From Pseudohoeflea suaedae (GTDB lineage Bacteria; Pseudomonadota; Alphaproteobacteria; Rhizobiales; Rhizobiaceae): 64,000 bases of DNA. The DNA is taken from the NCBI RefSeq assembly GCF_004354915.1, contig NZ_SMSI01000001.1:682001-746000 (forward strand), read 5' to 3'. This document shows positions 24,340 to 33,349 of this stretch, piece after piece. The position numbers and the translations under genes are program-made. The notes beneath the pieces are model-generated. The model was not told where the DNA came from and searched no databases. It worked only from the letters and a program-made list of their open reading frames with translations. Each line of letters begins with the position of its first letter. Position 1 is the stretch's first letter.

Positions 24340-25974
24340 TCAGCGCCCCATCTTGCGGATGAGGCCGGCGAGTTCCACGGTCGAGGAATCGTGGCCTGAT
24401 CCGTCGGCTTCTCCCTTGACCACCGGCAGCAGGTCGGTGGCGAGTTCCTTGCCGAGTTCCACACCCCATTGATCATAGGCATTGATGCCGAAGATCTGGG
24501 CCTCGACGAAGACGCGGTGCTCGTAAAGGGCGATCAGCCGGCCCAGCGCATAGGGCGTGAGCGTTTCATAGACCAGCGTCAGGGACGGCCGGTTGCCGGT
24601 GAACACGCGGTGCGGCGCGATCTTCTCGATCTGCGCCTCGTCCATGCCCTTGTCGCGCAGTTGCGCGGCCGCTTCCTCGTAGGTGCGTCCCTTCATGAAG
24701 GCTTCCGACTGCGCCAGGCAATTGGCCACGAGAAGCTGATGCTGGTGCTCGAGATCCGGTTCCTGCCCTCTGGCCGCGATCATGAACTCGACCGGCACCA
24801 CGTCGGTGCCCTGATGGAGAAGCTGGAAGAAGGCGTGCTGGCCATTGGTGCCCGGCTCGCCCCAGACGACGGGGCCGGATGCGGTTTCCAGCGGCTTGCC
24901 GTCGATGGAGACACGCTTGCCGTTCGATTCCATGTCGAGTTGTTGCAGATAGGCGGGGAAGCGGGCGAGCCGCTGATCATAGGGAATGATGGCACGGCTC
25001 GGATAGCCGCAGGCCAGACGGTGCCAGGCGCCGACCAGACCGAGCATCATCGGCAGGTTCTCGGCAATCGGGGCCTCGGCAAAATGGGCATCCATGGCGC
25101 GGGCGCCGTCGAGAAACGCACGGAAATTCTCCGGACCGATGGCAATCATCACCGGCAGGCCGATCGCCGACCAGACCGAATAGCGCCCGCCGACCCAGTC
25201 CCAGAAACCGAAGACGCGGTCTTCGGACAGCTTGAACTCGCCCACCTTGTCGAGGGCGGTGGAGACGGCGGCGAAATGCGCCCCGACGGCGTCCTCGCCG
25301 AGCGCGGCGACGATCCAGTCGCGCGCGGTCCGCGCATTGGTCATGGTCTCGATGGTGGTGAAAGTCTTCGACGCGATGATGACGAGCGTCGTCTCCGGAG
25401 ACAGGCCGGCCAGCGTGTCGGCGATATGCGCGCCGTCGACATTGGAGACGAAATGCGCCTTCGGTCCGTCATGCCAGGGCGAAAGCGCCAGAGTTGCCAT
25501 CACCGGACCGAGATCGGACCCGCCGATGCCGATATTGACGATGTCGGTGATCGTCTCTCCGGTCGAACCGGTGATCGAGCCGCTGCGGATGCCGTCGGCG
25601 AATTCGCCCATCGCGTCGAGCACGGCATGGACGTCGGGAACCACATTGCGACCGTCGACCTCGATCGTGGCGTCGCGCGGCGCGCGCAGCGCGGTGTGCA
25701 GCACGGCGCGGTTCTCGGTGGTGTTGATCGCAACGCCCGCATACATCGCATCGCGTCGCGTTTCCACATTGGCGGCCTTGGCGAGGTCGATCAGCAGATC
25801 GGCGACCGTTCCGTCGATCGCGCATTTGGAGAAATCCATCGTCAGGTCATCGAGCGCAATACGGTAGCGCGACGCCCGGCCCGGATCGGCCTTGAAGGCC
25901 TCGCGCATGTCGAGCGGCGCCTCGGTGCGGCGGGATTTCAGTTTGTCGATGACGGAGAGCGTTAATGGGGTCAC
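24340..25974 (-). CDS. pgi: Glucose-6-phosphate isomerase
   Basis: Interconverts glucose 6-phosphate and fructose 6-phosphate. 544 residues, normal length. Signatures: [14 protein letters not shown], the P_GLUCOSE_ISOMERASE-type [17 protein letters not shown], and a C-terminal [17 protein letters not shown]. The start is a GTG at 25974 with AAAGGA six bases upstream; the first in-frame ATG would remove 22 residues of the conserved N-terminus. It faces the fructokinase gene. No promoter element could be assigned in the 90 bases before the acyl-CoA ligase stop. Confidence 0.96.
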   Translation of the reverse strand: MTPLTLSVIDKLKSRRTEAPLDMREAFKADPGRASRYRIALDDLTMDFSKCAIDGTVADLLIDLAKAANVETRRDAMYAGVAINTTENRAVLHTALRAPRDATIEVDGRNVVPDVHAVLDAMGEFADGIRSGSITGSTGETITDIVNIGIGGSDLGPVMATLALSPWHDGPKAHFVSNVDGAHIADTLAGLSPETTLVIIASKTFTTIETMTNARTARDWIVAALGEDAVGAHFAAVSTALDKVGEFKLSEDRVFGFWDWVGGRYSVWSAIGLPVMIAIGPENFRAFLDGARAMDAHFAEAPIAENLPMMLGLVGAWHRLACGYPSRAIIPYDQRLARFPAYLQQLDMESNGKRVSIDGKPLETASGPVVWGEPGTNGQHAFFQLLHQGTDVVPVEFMIAARGQEPDLEHQHQLLVANCLAQSEAFMKGRTYEEAAAQLRDKGMDEAQIEKIAPHRVFTGNRPSLTLVYETLTPYALGRLIALYEHRVFVEAQIFGINAYDQWGVELGKELATDLLPVVKGEADGSGHDSSTVELAGLIRKMGR

Positions 25975-26064
25975 GGCAAGTCCTTTCTGACGTGACCCGA
26001 TTAATGGTGCGTGGCGCTCTCTAAATCAAGCGCTTGAAGCCAAGGTTTGAAACCCTAAGCCCGA

Positions 26065-27753
26065 TCAGTCCCGCAATTCGCGCCGCAGGATCTTGCCGAC
26101 ATTGGACTTCGGAAGCTCGTCGCGGAATACGATATATTTCGGCCGCTTGTAGTTCGTCAGCTCCTTGGCGCAGAACGCCTTGATATCGGCCTCCGTGAGG
26201 TTCGGATCCTTGCGGACGACGAACAGCTTGACGACTTCGCCCGAATGCTCGTCGGGTGCGGCAACGGCTGCCGCCTCGACGACGCCCGGATGGGAGGCCA
26301 CAACCTCCTCGATCTCGTTGGGATAGACGTTGAAACCCGAGACGAGGATCATGTCCTTCTTCCGGTCGACGATCTTGATGTACCCGTTCTCGTCCATGAA
26401 GCCCATGTCGCCGGACCGGAAATATCCGTCCTTGGTCATCACCTTGGCGGTCTCGTCCGGCCGGTTCCAGTATCCTGCCATGACCTGCGGCCCGCGGATG
26501 CAGATTTCGCCCACTTCGCCGAGGGGCAGCGACTTGCCGTCGTCATCGCGGATATCGACGTCGGTGGAGGGGAGGGGGACACCGATGGTGCCCGAGAATT
26601 CCGATTTGTCGAAGCGGTTGGCCGTGGCGACAGGCGAGGTTTCCGACAGGCCGTAGCCTTCCGAAATCGGGCAGCCGGTGACTTCCATCCAGCGTTCGGC
26701 AACCGGCCGCTGGACGGCCATTCCGCCACCCAGGGTCAGCTTCAGGTGGCTGAAGTCGAGCTTGCGGAATTCCTCGTTGTTGAGCAGGCCGTTGAAGAGC
26801 GTGTTGAGCCCGGGAAACACGTTGAACTTGAATTTCTGCAGCGTCTTGACGAAAGCCGGCAGGTCGCGCGGATTGGGGATCAGCACGTTGAGCGCGCCCT
26901 TGTTGATGCCCACCACGCCGTTCACCGTCAGGGCGAAGATATGGTAGAGCGGCAGCGCGCAGATGTAGATGAAATCGTCCGGCTTTTCCTTGCCGATATA
27001 GGCGGTCTCGAGCCACAGCTCGTTCTGACGCGCATTTGCCAGCACGTTGGAGTGCAGCAGGATCGCACCCTTCGAGACGCCGGTCGTGCCGCCGGTATAC
27101 TGCAGGAATGCGATGTCGTCATGGCCGACCTTGTGGTCGACGAGCTGCCTGCCGGAGCCGGCCGAAAGCGCGGTCTTGAAGGGAACATGGCCGGGCAGCG
27201 ACCAGGACGGAACCATCTTCTTGATGTTGCGGACCACGAAATTGACGATGTGTCCCTTCAATCCCATCAGATCGCCCATCGAGGCGACGGCTACGTGCTT
27301 GACCTCTGTCTTGTCGATGACCTGCTCGAGGGTCGAGGCGAAATTCTCCAGGATGATGATCGCCCTGGCGCCCGAATCCGTCAGCTGATGAAGGAGTTCG
27401 CGCGGCGTGTAGAGCGGATTGACGTTGACGACGGTCATGCCTGCCCGCAGGATCGCGGCGATCGCGACCGGGGTCTGCAGGATGTTCGGCATCATCACGG
27501 CGACGCGATCGCCTTTCTGGAGGCCCAGCCCCTGCAGCCAGGCGCCGAGTTCGCGCGAGAGCTTCTCGAATTCCTTGTAGTCGATGGTCTTGCCCATGCA
27601 CTCGAAGGCGGGCTTCGAGGCATACTGGCGGCAGCTGTCTTCGATCAGCGCTCCGACCGACTGGTACTTGAGCTCGCCGATCTCGGCGGGGGTGATGTCG
27701 GCATAGGATTTGAGCCAGATGCGCTCAGCGGCTGCCGTTGTGGTCTGATCCAT
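26065..27753 (-). CDS. fadD: Long-chain fatty acid-CoA ligase
   Basis: ATP-dependent acyl-CoA synthetase that activates fatty acids for beta-oxidation or lipid synthesis. 562 residues. The AMP-binding motif QYTGGTTGVSKGAIL is complete, EGYGLSETSPV is the adenylate pocket, and FRSGDMGFMDENGYIKIVDR with the following KKDMI covers the hinge. The final LPKSNVGKILRREL carries the catalytic lysine. GGGAG precedes the ATG. A LiuR-like palindrome lies 112 bases upstream. Beta-oxidation genes at the far end of the window (60511-63958) would use its product. Confidence 0.92.
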   Translation of the reverse strand: MDQTTTAAAERIWLKSYADITPAEIGELKYQSVGALIEDSCRQYASKPAFECMGKTIDYKEFEKLSRELGAWLQGLGLQKGDRVAVMMPNILQTPVAIAAILRAGMTVVNVNPLYTPRELLHQLTDSGARAIIILENFASTLEQVIDKTEVKHVAVASMGDLMGLKGHIVNFVVRNIKKMVPSWSLPGHVPFKTALSAGSGRQLVDHKVGHDDIAFLQYTGGTTGVSKGAILLHSNVLANARQNELWLETAYIGKEKPDDFIYICALPLYHIFALTVNGVVGINKGALNVLIPNPRDLPAFVKTLQKFKFNVFPGLNTLFNGLLNNEEFRKLDFSHLKLTLGGGMAVQRPVAERWMEVTGCPISEGYGLSETSPVATANRFDKSEFSGTIGVPLPSTDVDIRDDDGKSLPLGEVGEICIRGPQVMAGYWNRPDETAKVMTKDGYFRSGDMGFMDENGYIKIVDRKKDMILVSGFNVYPNEIEEVVASHPGVVEAAAVAAPDEHSGEVVKLFVVRKDPNLTEADIKAFCAKELTNYKRPKYIVFRDELPKSNVGKILRRELRD

Positions 27754-27864
27754 GTCTCGCTCCCTTGTCGCCCGATTGCCGCCGGGCTGTTGTGTCTCCG
27801 GGGTTCCTCAACCCGGTATTGCAGAGCAATTTAGTATGAGCGGATGATCTGAGCAATACTGACA

Positions 27865-27879
27865 TTGACGTAAACGTAA
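27865..27879. promoter_or_regulatory. Putative LiuR-like operator upstream of fadD
   Basis: TTGACGTAAACGTAA, an imperfect palindrome, sharing TTGACGTNNNCGTAA with 11937-11951. It lies in the fadD promoter region. Identity of the regulator is inferred from motif resemblance to MerR-family LiuR sites. Confidence 0.45.
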
Positions 27880-27888
27880 GAAATGACG

Positions 27889-27916
27889 GTTCCCCGGATC
27901 GCCTGATCCGGGGAAC
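27889..27916 (-). terminator. Hairpin after the BA14K gene
   Basis: Perfect 12-bp stem (gttccccggatc with gatccggggaac) and a 4-base loop. On the minus strand it is followed by CGTCATTTCTT, a weak U tract. It sits 38 bases past the BA14K stop, so it is probably that gene's terminator. Confidence 0.5.
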
Positions 27917-27953
27917 TGTCGGTGAAAAGCCGTGGGGCGGTCTGCCGCCGCTG

Positions 27954-28379
27954 TCAGTTGTACGGCGAGTTGCAGTACTTGCGGTAACCCGAATGGGACA
28001 TGTAGGTGTCCGACGGGATGTCGTAGGACCGGTAGCGGTTCAGGCACCAGGCGACGTGGGCGTTCGAGCTGCCACCGCCGGTATAGACCGGCTGCTGGGC
28101 GGGCTGGTTGGCAATCGCGTTGCCGATGATCATTCCACCGACGATGCCGAGTGCAGCAGCGGCTGCGGCGTTGCCATGGCCGTGATGCGGGTTGTGCGGC
28201 TTGGGGGGCTTCGGCGGGTTTGGCTTGAAGCCGCCCGGGCCGGGGAAGACCGGCTTCACGATGCCCGGATTCTTGATGAACTTCTTCGGTGCTGCATCGG
28301 CGATTGCCGGCTGGAATGCGGTTGCCATGGTGATGGCCGTGGCGACGGTGAGGATGGTCTTCTGAATGATGCTGGTCAT
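27954..28379 (-). CDS. Secreted BA14K-family protein
   Basis: 141 residues from the ATG at 28379, behind AAGGAGACAG. Residues 1 to about 27 form a signal peptide ending in AIADA. A Pro/Gly/His-rich middle follows, then an Ala/Gly segment (AAAAALGIVGGMIIGNAI) that resembles a membrane helix. The C-terminus matches the BA14K consensus: H-x2-WCLNRYRSYD, then Y..HSGYRKYCNSPY with two cysteines. BA14K of Brucella is an immunoreactive protein with lectin-like activity; function in this organism is not known. It lies after the CRP-type regulator gene. Confidence 0.85.
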   Translation of the reverse strand: MTSIIQKTILTVATAITMATAFQPAIADAAPKKFIKNPGIVKPVFPGPGGFKPNPPKPPKPHNPHHGHGNAAAAAALGIVGGMIIGNAIANQPAQQPVYTGGGSSNAHVAWCLNRYRSYDIPSDTYMSHSGYRKYCNSPYN

Positions 28380-28497
28380 GATCTGTCTCCTTTTGGGTTG
28401 CGCCTGTCTCTCCGGCGTTGAGTGGAGATTAGGCGGCAGCCCTCGGGAGCGCTGTGCACTAGCGCACACGGTGAAAAGGTGTTTTTATTTCAATGGT

Positions 28498-29184
28498 TTA
28501 TTCGCCAGTCCAGGCACTGGTGAGCAGTCGCGACAGCGTTTCCGGCTTCAGAAGCACCAGCCCGCCGCGGCTCGCTTCGACGATCGCATCGGTCTTCAGC
28601 CGGGCAATCTCGCGGGAGACCACCTCGCGGCGACAGCCGATGCGCTCTGCGAGTTCCGACTGGTTGGGCGGCGGACTGACGATGCGCTGGTCGGGCTTGC
28701 CCGAGCGCGGGCGCGACAGCCGGATGAGCTCGTTGTAGAGCCGGAATTTGGCGTCGAGGAAGGAATGTTCGGCGACCCGCATGTTGAGCTGGCGGATGCG
28801 CTGGGTCAGCACCTGCATCACCGTCATGGCGACATCCGGATAATCGGCGAGCAACTTGCGGAACACCGAAGCTGGCATGGCGCAGATCCGGCTTTTTGCC
28901 GTCGTCGTCACATTGGCCGACCGGATGTCTCCGTCGATTGCCGCCAGTTCGCCGAAGAACATGCCGTCGCCGATCTCGCCCAGGATCATTTCCTTGCCGC
29001 TCGGCGCCCGGAAGATCACGCGCACCCCGCCCGACAGGATGAAGCGCACGTCGGTGGTTGTGTCCGCGTAATCGACCACGAGTTCGTGATCGTCATAGCT
29101 GACCCAGTTGCACTGCCGTGCGATTGTGGCGAGCGCGTCGCCGGGAATGCCTGCAAGCAGGGGTATGCTGTCGAGTTGATCCAT
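28498..29184 (-). CDS. CRP/FNR-family transcription regulator, CRP-like
   Basis: 228 residues from the ATG at 29184 (an ATG at 29202 is possible; neither has a good ribosome site). The N-terminal cyclic-nucleotide domain includes the phosphate cassette FFGELAAIDGDIRSANVTT, in which the G-E-L and R-S-A positions that bind cAMP in E. coli CRP are kept. A long helix leads to an HTH, NQSELAERIGCRREVVSREI. No cysteine cluster of FNR is present. It lies 80 bases after a CHASE2 adenylate cyclase gene on the same strand, so it may be the receptor for that cyclase's product (inference). Confidence 0.85.
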   Translation of the reverse strand: MDQLDSIPLLAGIPGDALATIARQCNWVSYDDHELVVDYADTTTDVRFILSGGVRVIFRAPSGKEMILGEIGDGMFFGELAAIDGDIRSANVTTTAKSRICAMPASVFRKLLADYPDVAMTVMQVLTQRIRQLNMRVAEHSFLDAKFRLYNELIRLSRPRSGKPDQRIVSPPPNQSELAERIGCRREVVSREIARLKTDAIVEASRGGLVLLKPETLSRLLTSAWTGE

Positions 29185-29264
29185 ACGAGGTGGCCCCACC
29201 ATGTGTCTGGTCGCATAGTTGCACAGCCAGGCCGCCGCGCCAATTATCACCCCGTCATGAGGTG

Positions 29265-31142
29265 TCAGTCAGGCAGGCGAAGCGCAAAGCCCGGCACGGC
29301 TTCCGCAAAGCCCGAGAGTTCGAAATCCCCCGCAGGCTCCACCTCGCGGGGAATGCGTCGCGCCAGCTCCGGTCCGCATAAAACGCTTGCCGCGCTCAGT
29401 TTGGTTGCCGTTTCCAGCCGCGAGGCGAGGTTCGCCGCATGGCCGATGACCGTGTAGTTGTAGCGAATGTCGGAGCCGAAATTGCCGACCGAGCAGACAC
29501 CAGTTTCAAGCCCCGCGCCGAGCCGGATCGGCTCGAGACCGCGCTGCGCCAGGTGCGCGTTTTCCGCGTCGAGCCGGCGATAGATCGCGCGGACGGCCCG
29601 GATCGCCCGTTCCGCATGGTCGGGCTGGTCGAGCGGCGCGTTCCAGAACGCCATCACCGCATCGCCCATGAACTTGTCGATCGTTCCTTCGGTGCGGAAG
29701 ATCTCCTCGCTCGAAAGTGTCAGGAAGCGGTTGACGTTGGCGACGATCTCCTCCGGCGCCAGCCGTTCGGACGCGGCGGTGAAGCCGCGCATGTCCATGA
29801 AGAGGACGGTGACTTCCCGCCGCTCCGCCGATCGCCCCACGTCTTCCTCCGAGCGGATCAGCCGTTCGACGACATCCGGTGAAAGATAGCGTGCGAACTG
29901 GCCGCTGATCTGCCGCCGTCTCGTTTCTGCCGTGCGATAGAGGAAATAGCCGCCCGCCGCCGCAACGATTGCGAGCCCGATCGTCGGCCTGAGCGCGTCG
30001 AAGAGTTCGCCCTCCATGCGCCAGGCAAGCAGACCGGCCGCAAATGGCGCGCAGAATATCAGCGGCAGCGCCATCAGTACGGGCAGCGGATAGACGGGGA
30101 AAAATGCGACTGAGAGGATCAGGAGAACAGCGAGAAGGCCAAAGCCTGTACGTTCCACGGTCTTGGCGTAAGCCGGCTCGTAGGGGAAATGGCCAGCCAG
30201 GATCTGCGCGGTCAGCAGCGCATGGATCTCGACGCCGGGGCGTGTGGCCACGAGCGGGGTCGTGTGGAAACTGTCAAAGCCGGTGGCAGCGACCGAGAGA
30301 ATGACGATCCTGTCGCGCAGCGCGTTTCCTGGCGTCCCATCGAGCAGATCGAGTGCGCTCACGCGGGTAAGATCCTGAGCGGCGTCGGCCAGCCAGACGG
30401 CGCCGCCCGCAGTCAGCCGCACGATCCTGTCGCCGACCTTGACCGCGTCATAGCCTTGCGGGCCGAGCCGCACCGTATAGTCGGTCTCGCCCAATGCCTG
30501 GCGCGCCAGATCGAGGGAGAGCGCAGGCCAAAGCGTCAGTCCGTCCGGTCCCGCAACGGCCCAGAGCATCGGCACCGAGCGCGTCACGCCGTCATCGTCG
30601 GGCACCGAGCGCACCATGCCGAGGCCGCCTGCGGCGCCGGTGAATTCCGGCAGCGAGGCGAGAAGTCCGGGAAAGGTGGCGAGGGTGTCGGGCGCCTCTC
30701 CGACGACCGACCATCCGGCCGCCGGCGCCGGCTCGGCGCTGCCGGCCTGATCGGTCAGGCTCATGGCGAGCACGGGGCGCGTCCGGGCGATGGCCTGCGA
30801 CAGCGCCGCGTCGCCTTCATCGGTTCCACGGTCGGGAAACAGGATGTCGATCGCGAATGCTGCCGGTTCCTGCGTGCCGATGGCTTCGATCAGGCTCCCG
30901 ATCTTGGTCCGCGGCCACGGCCAGCGGCCTTCGCGGGTCAGCGATGCGTCGTCGATTTCCACCAGCACGATGTCTTCGAGCGGGATCTCGACCGGCGCGA
31001 TCTGCTGGTAGAGGTCGTAGCTGCGACCGCGAATCCGGTCGAAGGCAGACGTGAAGAGAATATCGCAGATCAGGAGCAGCAAGGCGAGGATCGCCATGCG
31101 CGCCGCCGGACGGCGCAACATGCTGCCGCTGTTTCCTTGCAT
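29265..31142 (-). CDS. CHASE2-domain adenylate cyclase
   Basis: 625 residues from an ATG that shares one base with the fecR stop (TGATG). One membrane segment lies near residues 15-31, then an extracytoplasmic CHASE2 sensor (about 35-315), then about three membrane segments near 320-400, then a class III nucleotide cyclase domain. The catalytic metal acids are D450 (in VLFMDMRGF) and D494 (MGDAVMAF), and the purine-site region includes NYTVIGHAANLASRLE. The domain should be active. The signal sensed is unknown. It follows genes for an outer-membrane protein and a FecR protein and precedes a CRP-type regulator. Confidence 0.88.
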   Translation of the reverse strand: MQGNSGSMLRRPAARMAILALLLLICDILFTSAFDRIRGRSYDLYQQIAPVEIPLEDIVLVEIDDASLTREGRWPWPRTKIGSLIEAIGTQEPAAFAIDILFPDRGTDEGDAALSQAIARTRPVLAMSLTDQAGSAEPAPAAGWSVVGEAPDTLATFPGLLASLPEFTGAAGGLGMVRSVPDDDGVTRSVPMLWAVAGPDGLTLWPALSLDLARQALGETDYTVRLGPQGYDAVKVGDRIVRLTAGGAVWLADAAQDLTRVSALDLLDGTPGNALRDRIVILSVAATGFDSFHTTPLVATRPGVEIHALLTAQILAGHFPYEPAYAKTVERTGFGLLAVLLILSVAFFPVYPLPVLMALPLIFCAPFAAGLLAWRMEGELFDALRPTIGLAIVAAAGGYFLYRTAETRRRQISGQFARYLSPDVVERLIRSEEDVGRSAERREVTVLFMDMRGFTAASERLAPEEIVANVNRFLTLSSEEIFRTEGTIDKFMGDAVMAFWNAPLDQPDHAERAIRAVRAIYRRLDAENAHLAQRGLEPIRLGAGLETGVCSVGNFGSDIRYNYTVIGHAANLASRLETATKLSAASVLCGPELARRIPREVEPAGDFELSGFAEAVPGFALRLPD

Positions 31143-31948
31143 CACGGGCCGGTGGTCGGTGGGGTCGTGGGGAAGGTGCCGGGGCCGTTGTCGCCGCCGC
31201 CCGTGCTCGGTATGCGCGGACTGCCGCGCCCCCCGGTGACGCCGCCGGGCAACTGAGCGTCGCGGCTCTTGCACCGATCGACGAGGAAGGCAGCCGGGCC
31301 GGAACAGGGCGCCTTGGCATCCACATCGGGCCCGCGCGTGCCGGGCTCGTTCGTGCCTGCCACCTTGTTGGTGGAATCGAGGATGGAAAAATTGAACGCG
31401 CTGCGCATGGTCGACAGCCCGCCATTGTCTGCCACGCACGAAAAGCCCGGCTTGGTGATGACCTTGGTCACGCCATTGGCGGAACAGGTGAGCTTGCCGG
31501 CCCTGAGGGTGGCGACGGTCTGGCTGCCGACGGCGAGATCGACGATGCCGCCGCGTACGGCAAGCACCACATGGGGCGTGGTGATCTGCATCCGGCCCTT
31601 CTTGGAAATCTGCCCGCCGAAAAAGCGCGTGATGCCGCGGTCCATGCGGATGCCCGTCGAGCCGGCGCCGGCGCCATAGACGAAATCGTCGATCGTGAGC
31701 GACGAGTTCGGGCCGATCTTGGCGCTCGACTGATCCTTGAAGAGGATGACGCCGAGGCCCGTATCATTGCTTCTGAGCCGGTCGCCCAGCGAAATTCCCG
31801 AACCTTCGGACAAGGCCTGCCCGCCGCGCGAGACGCTGGTCTGCAGCGCGGTCACCCGGCCGACAGTCTCAGCGAGCGCCGGTGTGGTGCAGGTGGCCAG
31901 TCCGCCGAAGAGGGCGGCAGCCATGGCTATGTTGGGACATCTCGACAT
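31142..31948 (-). CDS. Secreted FecR-domain protein
   Basis: 268 residues with a signal peptide (cleavage near TPALA, residue 26). The middle resembles the FecR domain: GDRLRSNDTGLGVILFKDQS then GPNSSLTIDDFVY, and ITTPHVVLAVRGG. This beta-rich periplasmic fold is found in sigma-factor regulators and in stand-alone proteins. No anti-sigma N-terminal domain is present, so it is not a classical FecR. Four cysteines occur in the second half and the C-terminus is Gly/Pro/Thr-rich. GGGAGG precedes the ATG. It lies between an outer-membrane protein gene (10 bases upstream) and the CHASE2 cyclase (1-base overlap). Confidence 0.82.
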   Translation of the reverse strand: MSRCPNIAMAAALFGGLATCTTPALAETVGRVTALQTSVSRGGQALSEGSGISLGDRLRSNDTGLGVILFKDQSSAKIGPNSSLTIDDFVYGAGAGSTGIRMDRGITRFFGGQISKKGRMQITTPHVVLAVRGGIVDLAVGSQTVATLRAGKLTCSANGVTKVITKPGFSCVADNGGLSTMRSAFNFSILDSTNKVAGTNEPGTRGPDVDAKAPCSGPAAFLVDRCKSRDAQLPGGVTGGRGSPRIPSTGGGDNGPGTFPTTPPTTGP

Positions 31949-31958
31949 GACGGCCTCC

Positions 31959-33242
31959 CTAGAACCGGTGCGTATAGCCGAGGCTGAACGCGTGGATGAT
32001 GGAGCCCCTGCCGGACAGGCCCGGCTGATCGAAATCCGTATTGGTCACTTCCCAGGACGCATCGATGCGATTGTGTCCGTCGATCTGGAAGTGATGTATC
32101 CATTCCGCCCGCCAGTGCTCTCCGGAAAACCGTTGAGGCAGGCTCGGCGGAATGGCGACAGTATAGAACGTTCCTGCCGCAAGCACCACGTCATGCGTCC
32201 AGATGGTGCCGAGAGGCTGGAAAGGCAGGCGGCCCGAATAGCTGAATTCTGCCTCCTCGATCCGTCCGGTCATCACGCCGTTGACCGCATATTCGTAGCG
32301 CCCGCGCCCGGCGATGCCGACCGAATGCGCCTGGCTCAGCCGGACGCTGCCGCCGACTTCCCAGCCCTGTGCATGATCCGCGTAGATCCCGTCCGATTCC
32401 GAGAGATCCTCATAGCTGTACTCGGCGTAAAGTCGCGTATCGACCGTCGGCATGACGACGCCGCGCACCACGCCGCCAAGTGACCGGTAGCGGATGGTGG
32501 GGTGGACCGTGGAATAGTCGGTGAAGACACCCACCTGCAGGCGTGCCGCGTCGAACATGTCGACGGGCAATCCCATGTCGAACGTGGCCGAGGCCCGCCC
32601 GTCAAGCGCGTTGACCGTGTCTCCCTCCGGCTGGCCGTACCAGGAGGCATAACCCATGTAGGCGTCCTGGAATTCCCGCGTCACCCCGAAGCGTCCCGCA
32701 AGTATGATTGCGTTGCCCAGCGCCGTGCCGAGATCGTAGCGCAGGGCCCCGGCGAGTTCGCCATAGGCCCCCGTCACGGTCCGGTCGCGCCAGGAGTTGA
32801 ATGGCACGTCGACATCGAAGCTTGTCACCCGAATGCCGGCCGTTGCGTCGATGAACCATTCGAAACCGGCGATGGCCTGCGCGGCGCGCCGCGACAGTTC
32901 GGTCGCTTCGGTGGTTTCGGCGGCGGAAAGCTGTCCGGATGCAAGCGCCTCGTCGGCCTGTTTCTTCGCAAGGTCCCACGAGCCGACATTGGCATAGAGC
33001 CGCGCCGCCGCGAGCCGCGCCTTGCCGTCATCGGCGAAGCGGACGAGATGTTCCTCGATGGACGAGATCGCCTGGTCGTACTGCCCTTGCGACGTTGCCG
33101 TGCGGATATAGGCGCCGAGAACGAAGACGTCCTCGGGATTTGCGTAGCGCGTTGCAAAGGCACCATCGAGCGTTTCCGCCTGCGCGGCGGAGAAACCGAA
33201 TGCAGTCGTCGGGACGAGAAGGGCGGCCAACAGATGTTTCAC
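31959..33242 (-). CDS. Probable outer-membrane barrel protein with helical N-terminal repeats
   Basis: 427 residues starting with GTG at 33242 (GGAAG 8 bases upstream). A signal peptide ends near AAQA (residue 22). Residues about 35-130 look like TPR-type helical pairs (ISSIEEHLVRFADDGKARLA then AAARLYANVGSWDLAKKQAD). From about 130 to the end, alternating polar and aromatic residues form repeated strands, and the protein ends in GYTHRF; a terminal Phe is the usual outer-membrane barrel signal. Function unknown. It heads an operon with FecR and CHASE2 cyclase genes, suggesting a link between cell surface state and cAMP (inference). Confidence 0.7.
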   Translation of the reverse strand: MKHLLAALLVPTTAFGFSAAQAETLDGAFATRYANPEDVFVLGAYIRTATSQGQYDQAISSIEEHLVRFADDGKARLAAARLYANVGSWDLAKKQADEALASGQLSAAETTEATELSRRAAQAIAGFEWFIDATAGIRVTSFDVDVPFNSWRDRTVTGAYGELAGALRYDLGTALGNAIILAGRFGVTREFQDAYMGYASWYGQPEGDTVNALDGRASATFDMGLPVDMFDAARLQVGVFTDYSTVHPTIRYRSLGGVVRGVVMPTVDTRLYAEYSYEDLSESDGIYADHAQGWEVGGSVRLSQAHSVGIAGRGRYEYAVNGVMTGRIEEAEFSYSGRLPFQPLGTIWTHDVVLAAGTFYTVAIPPSLPQRFSGEHWRAEWIHHFQIDGHNRIDASWEVTNTDFDQPGLSGRGSIIHAFSLGYTHRF

Positions 33243-33349
33243 GGTCGTCTTCCGGCAAGATGTCAGGTTGCATCGATGTATACTGATACGCCTAATAGCT
33301 CGTCCGGGCGTTGTTGAAAAGCAAGGACGCCCTTTTCCGGTGCAAGGCC

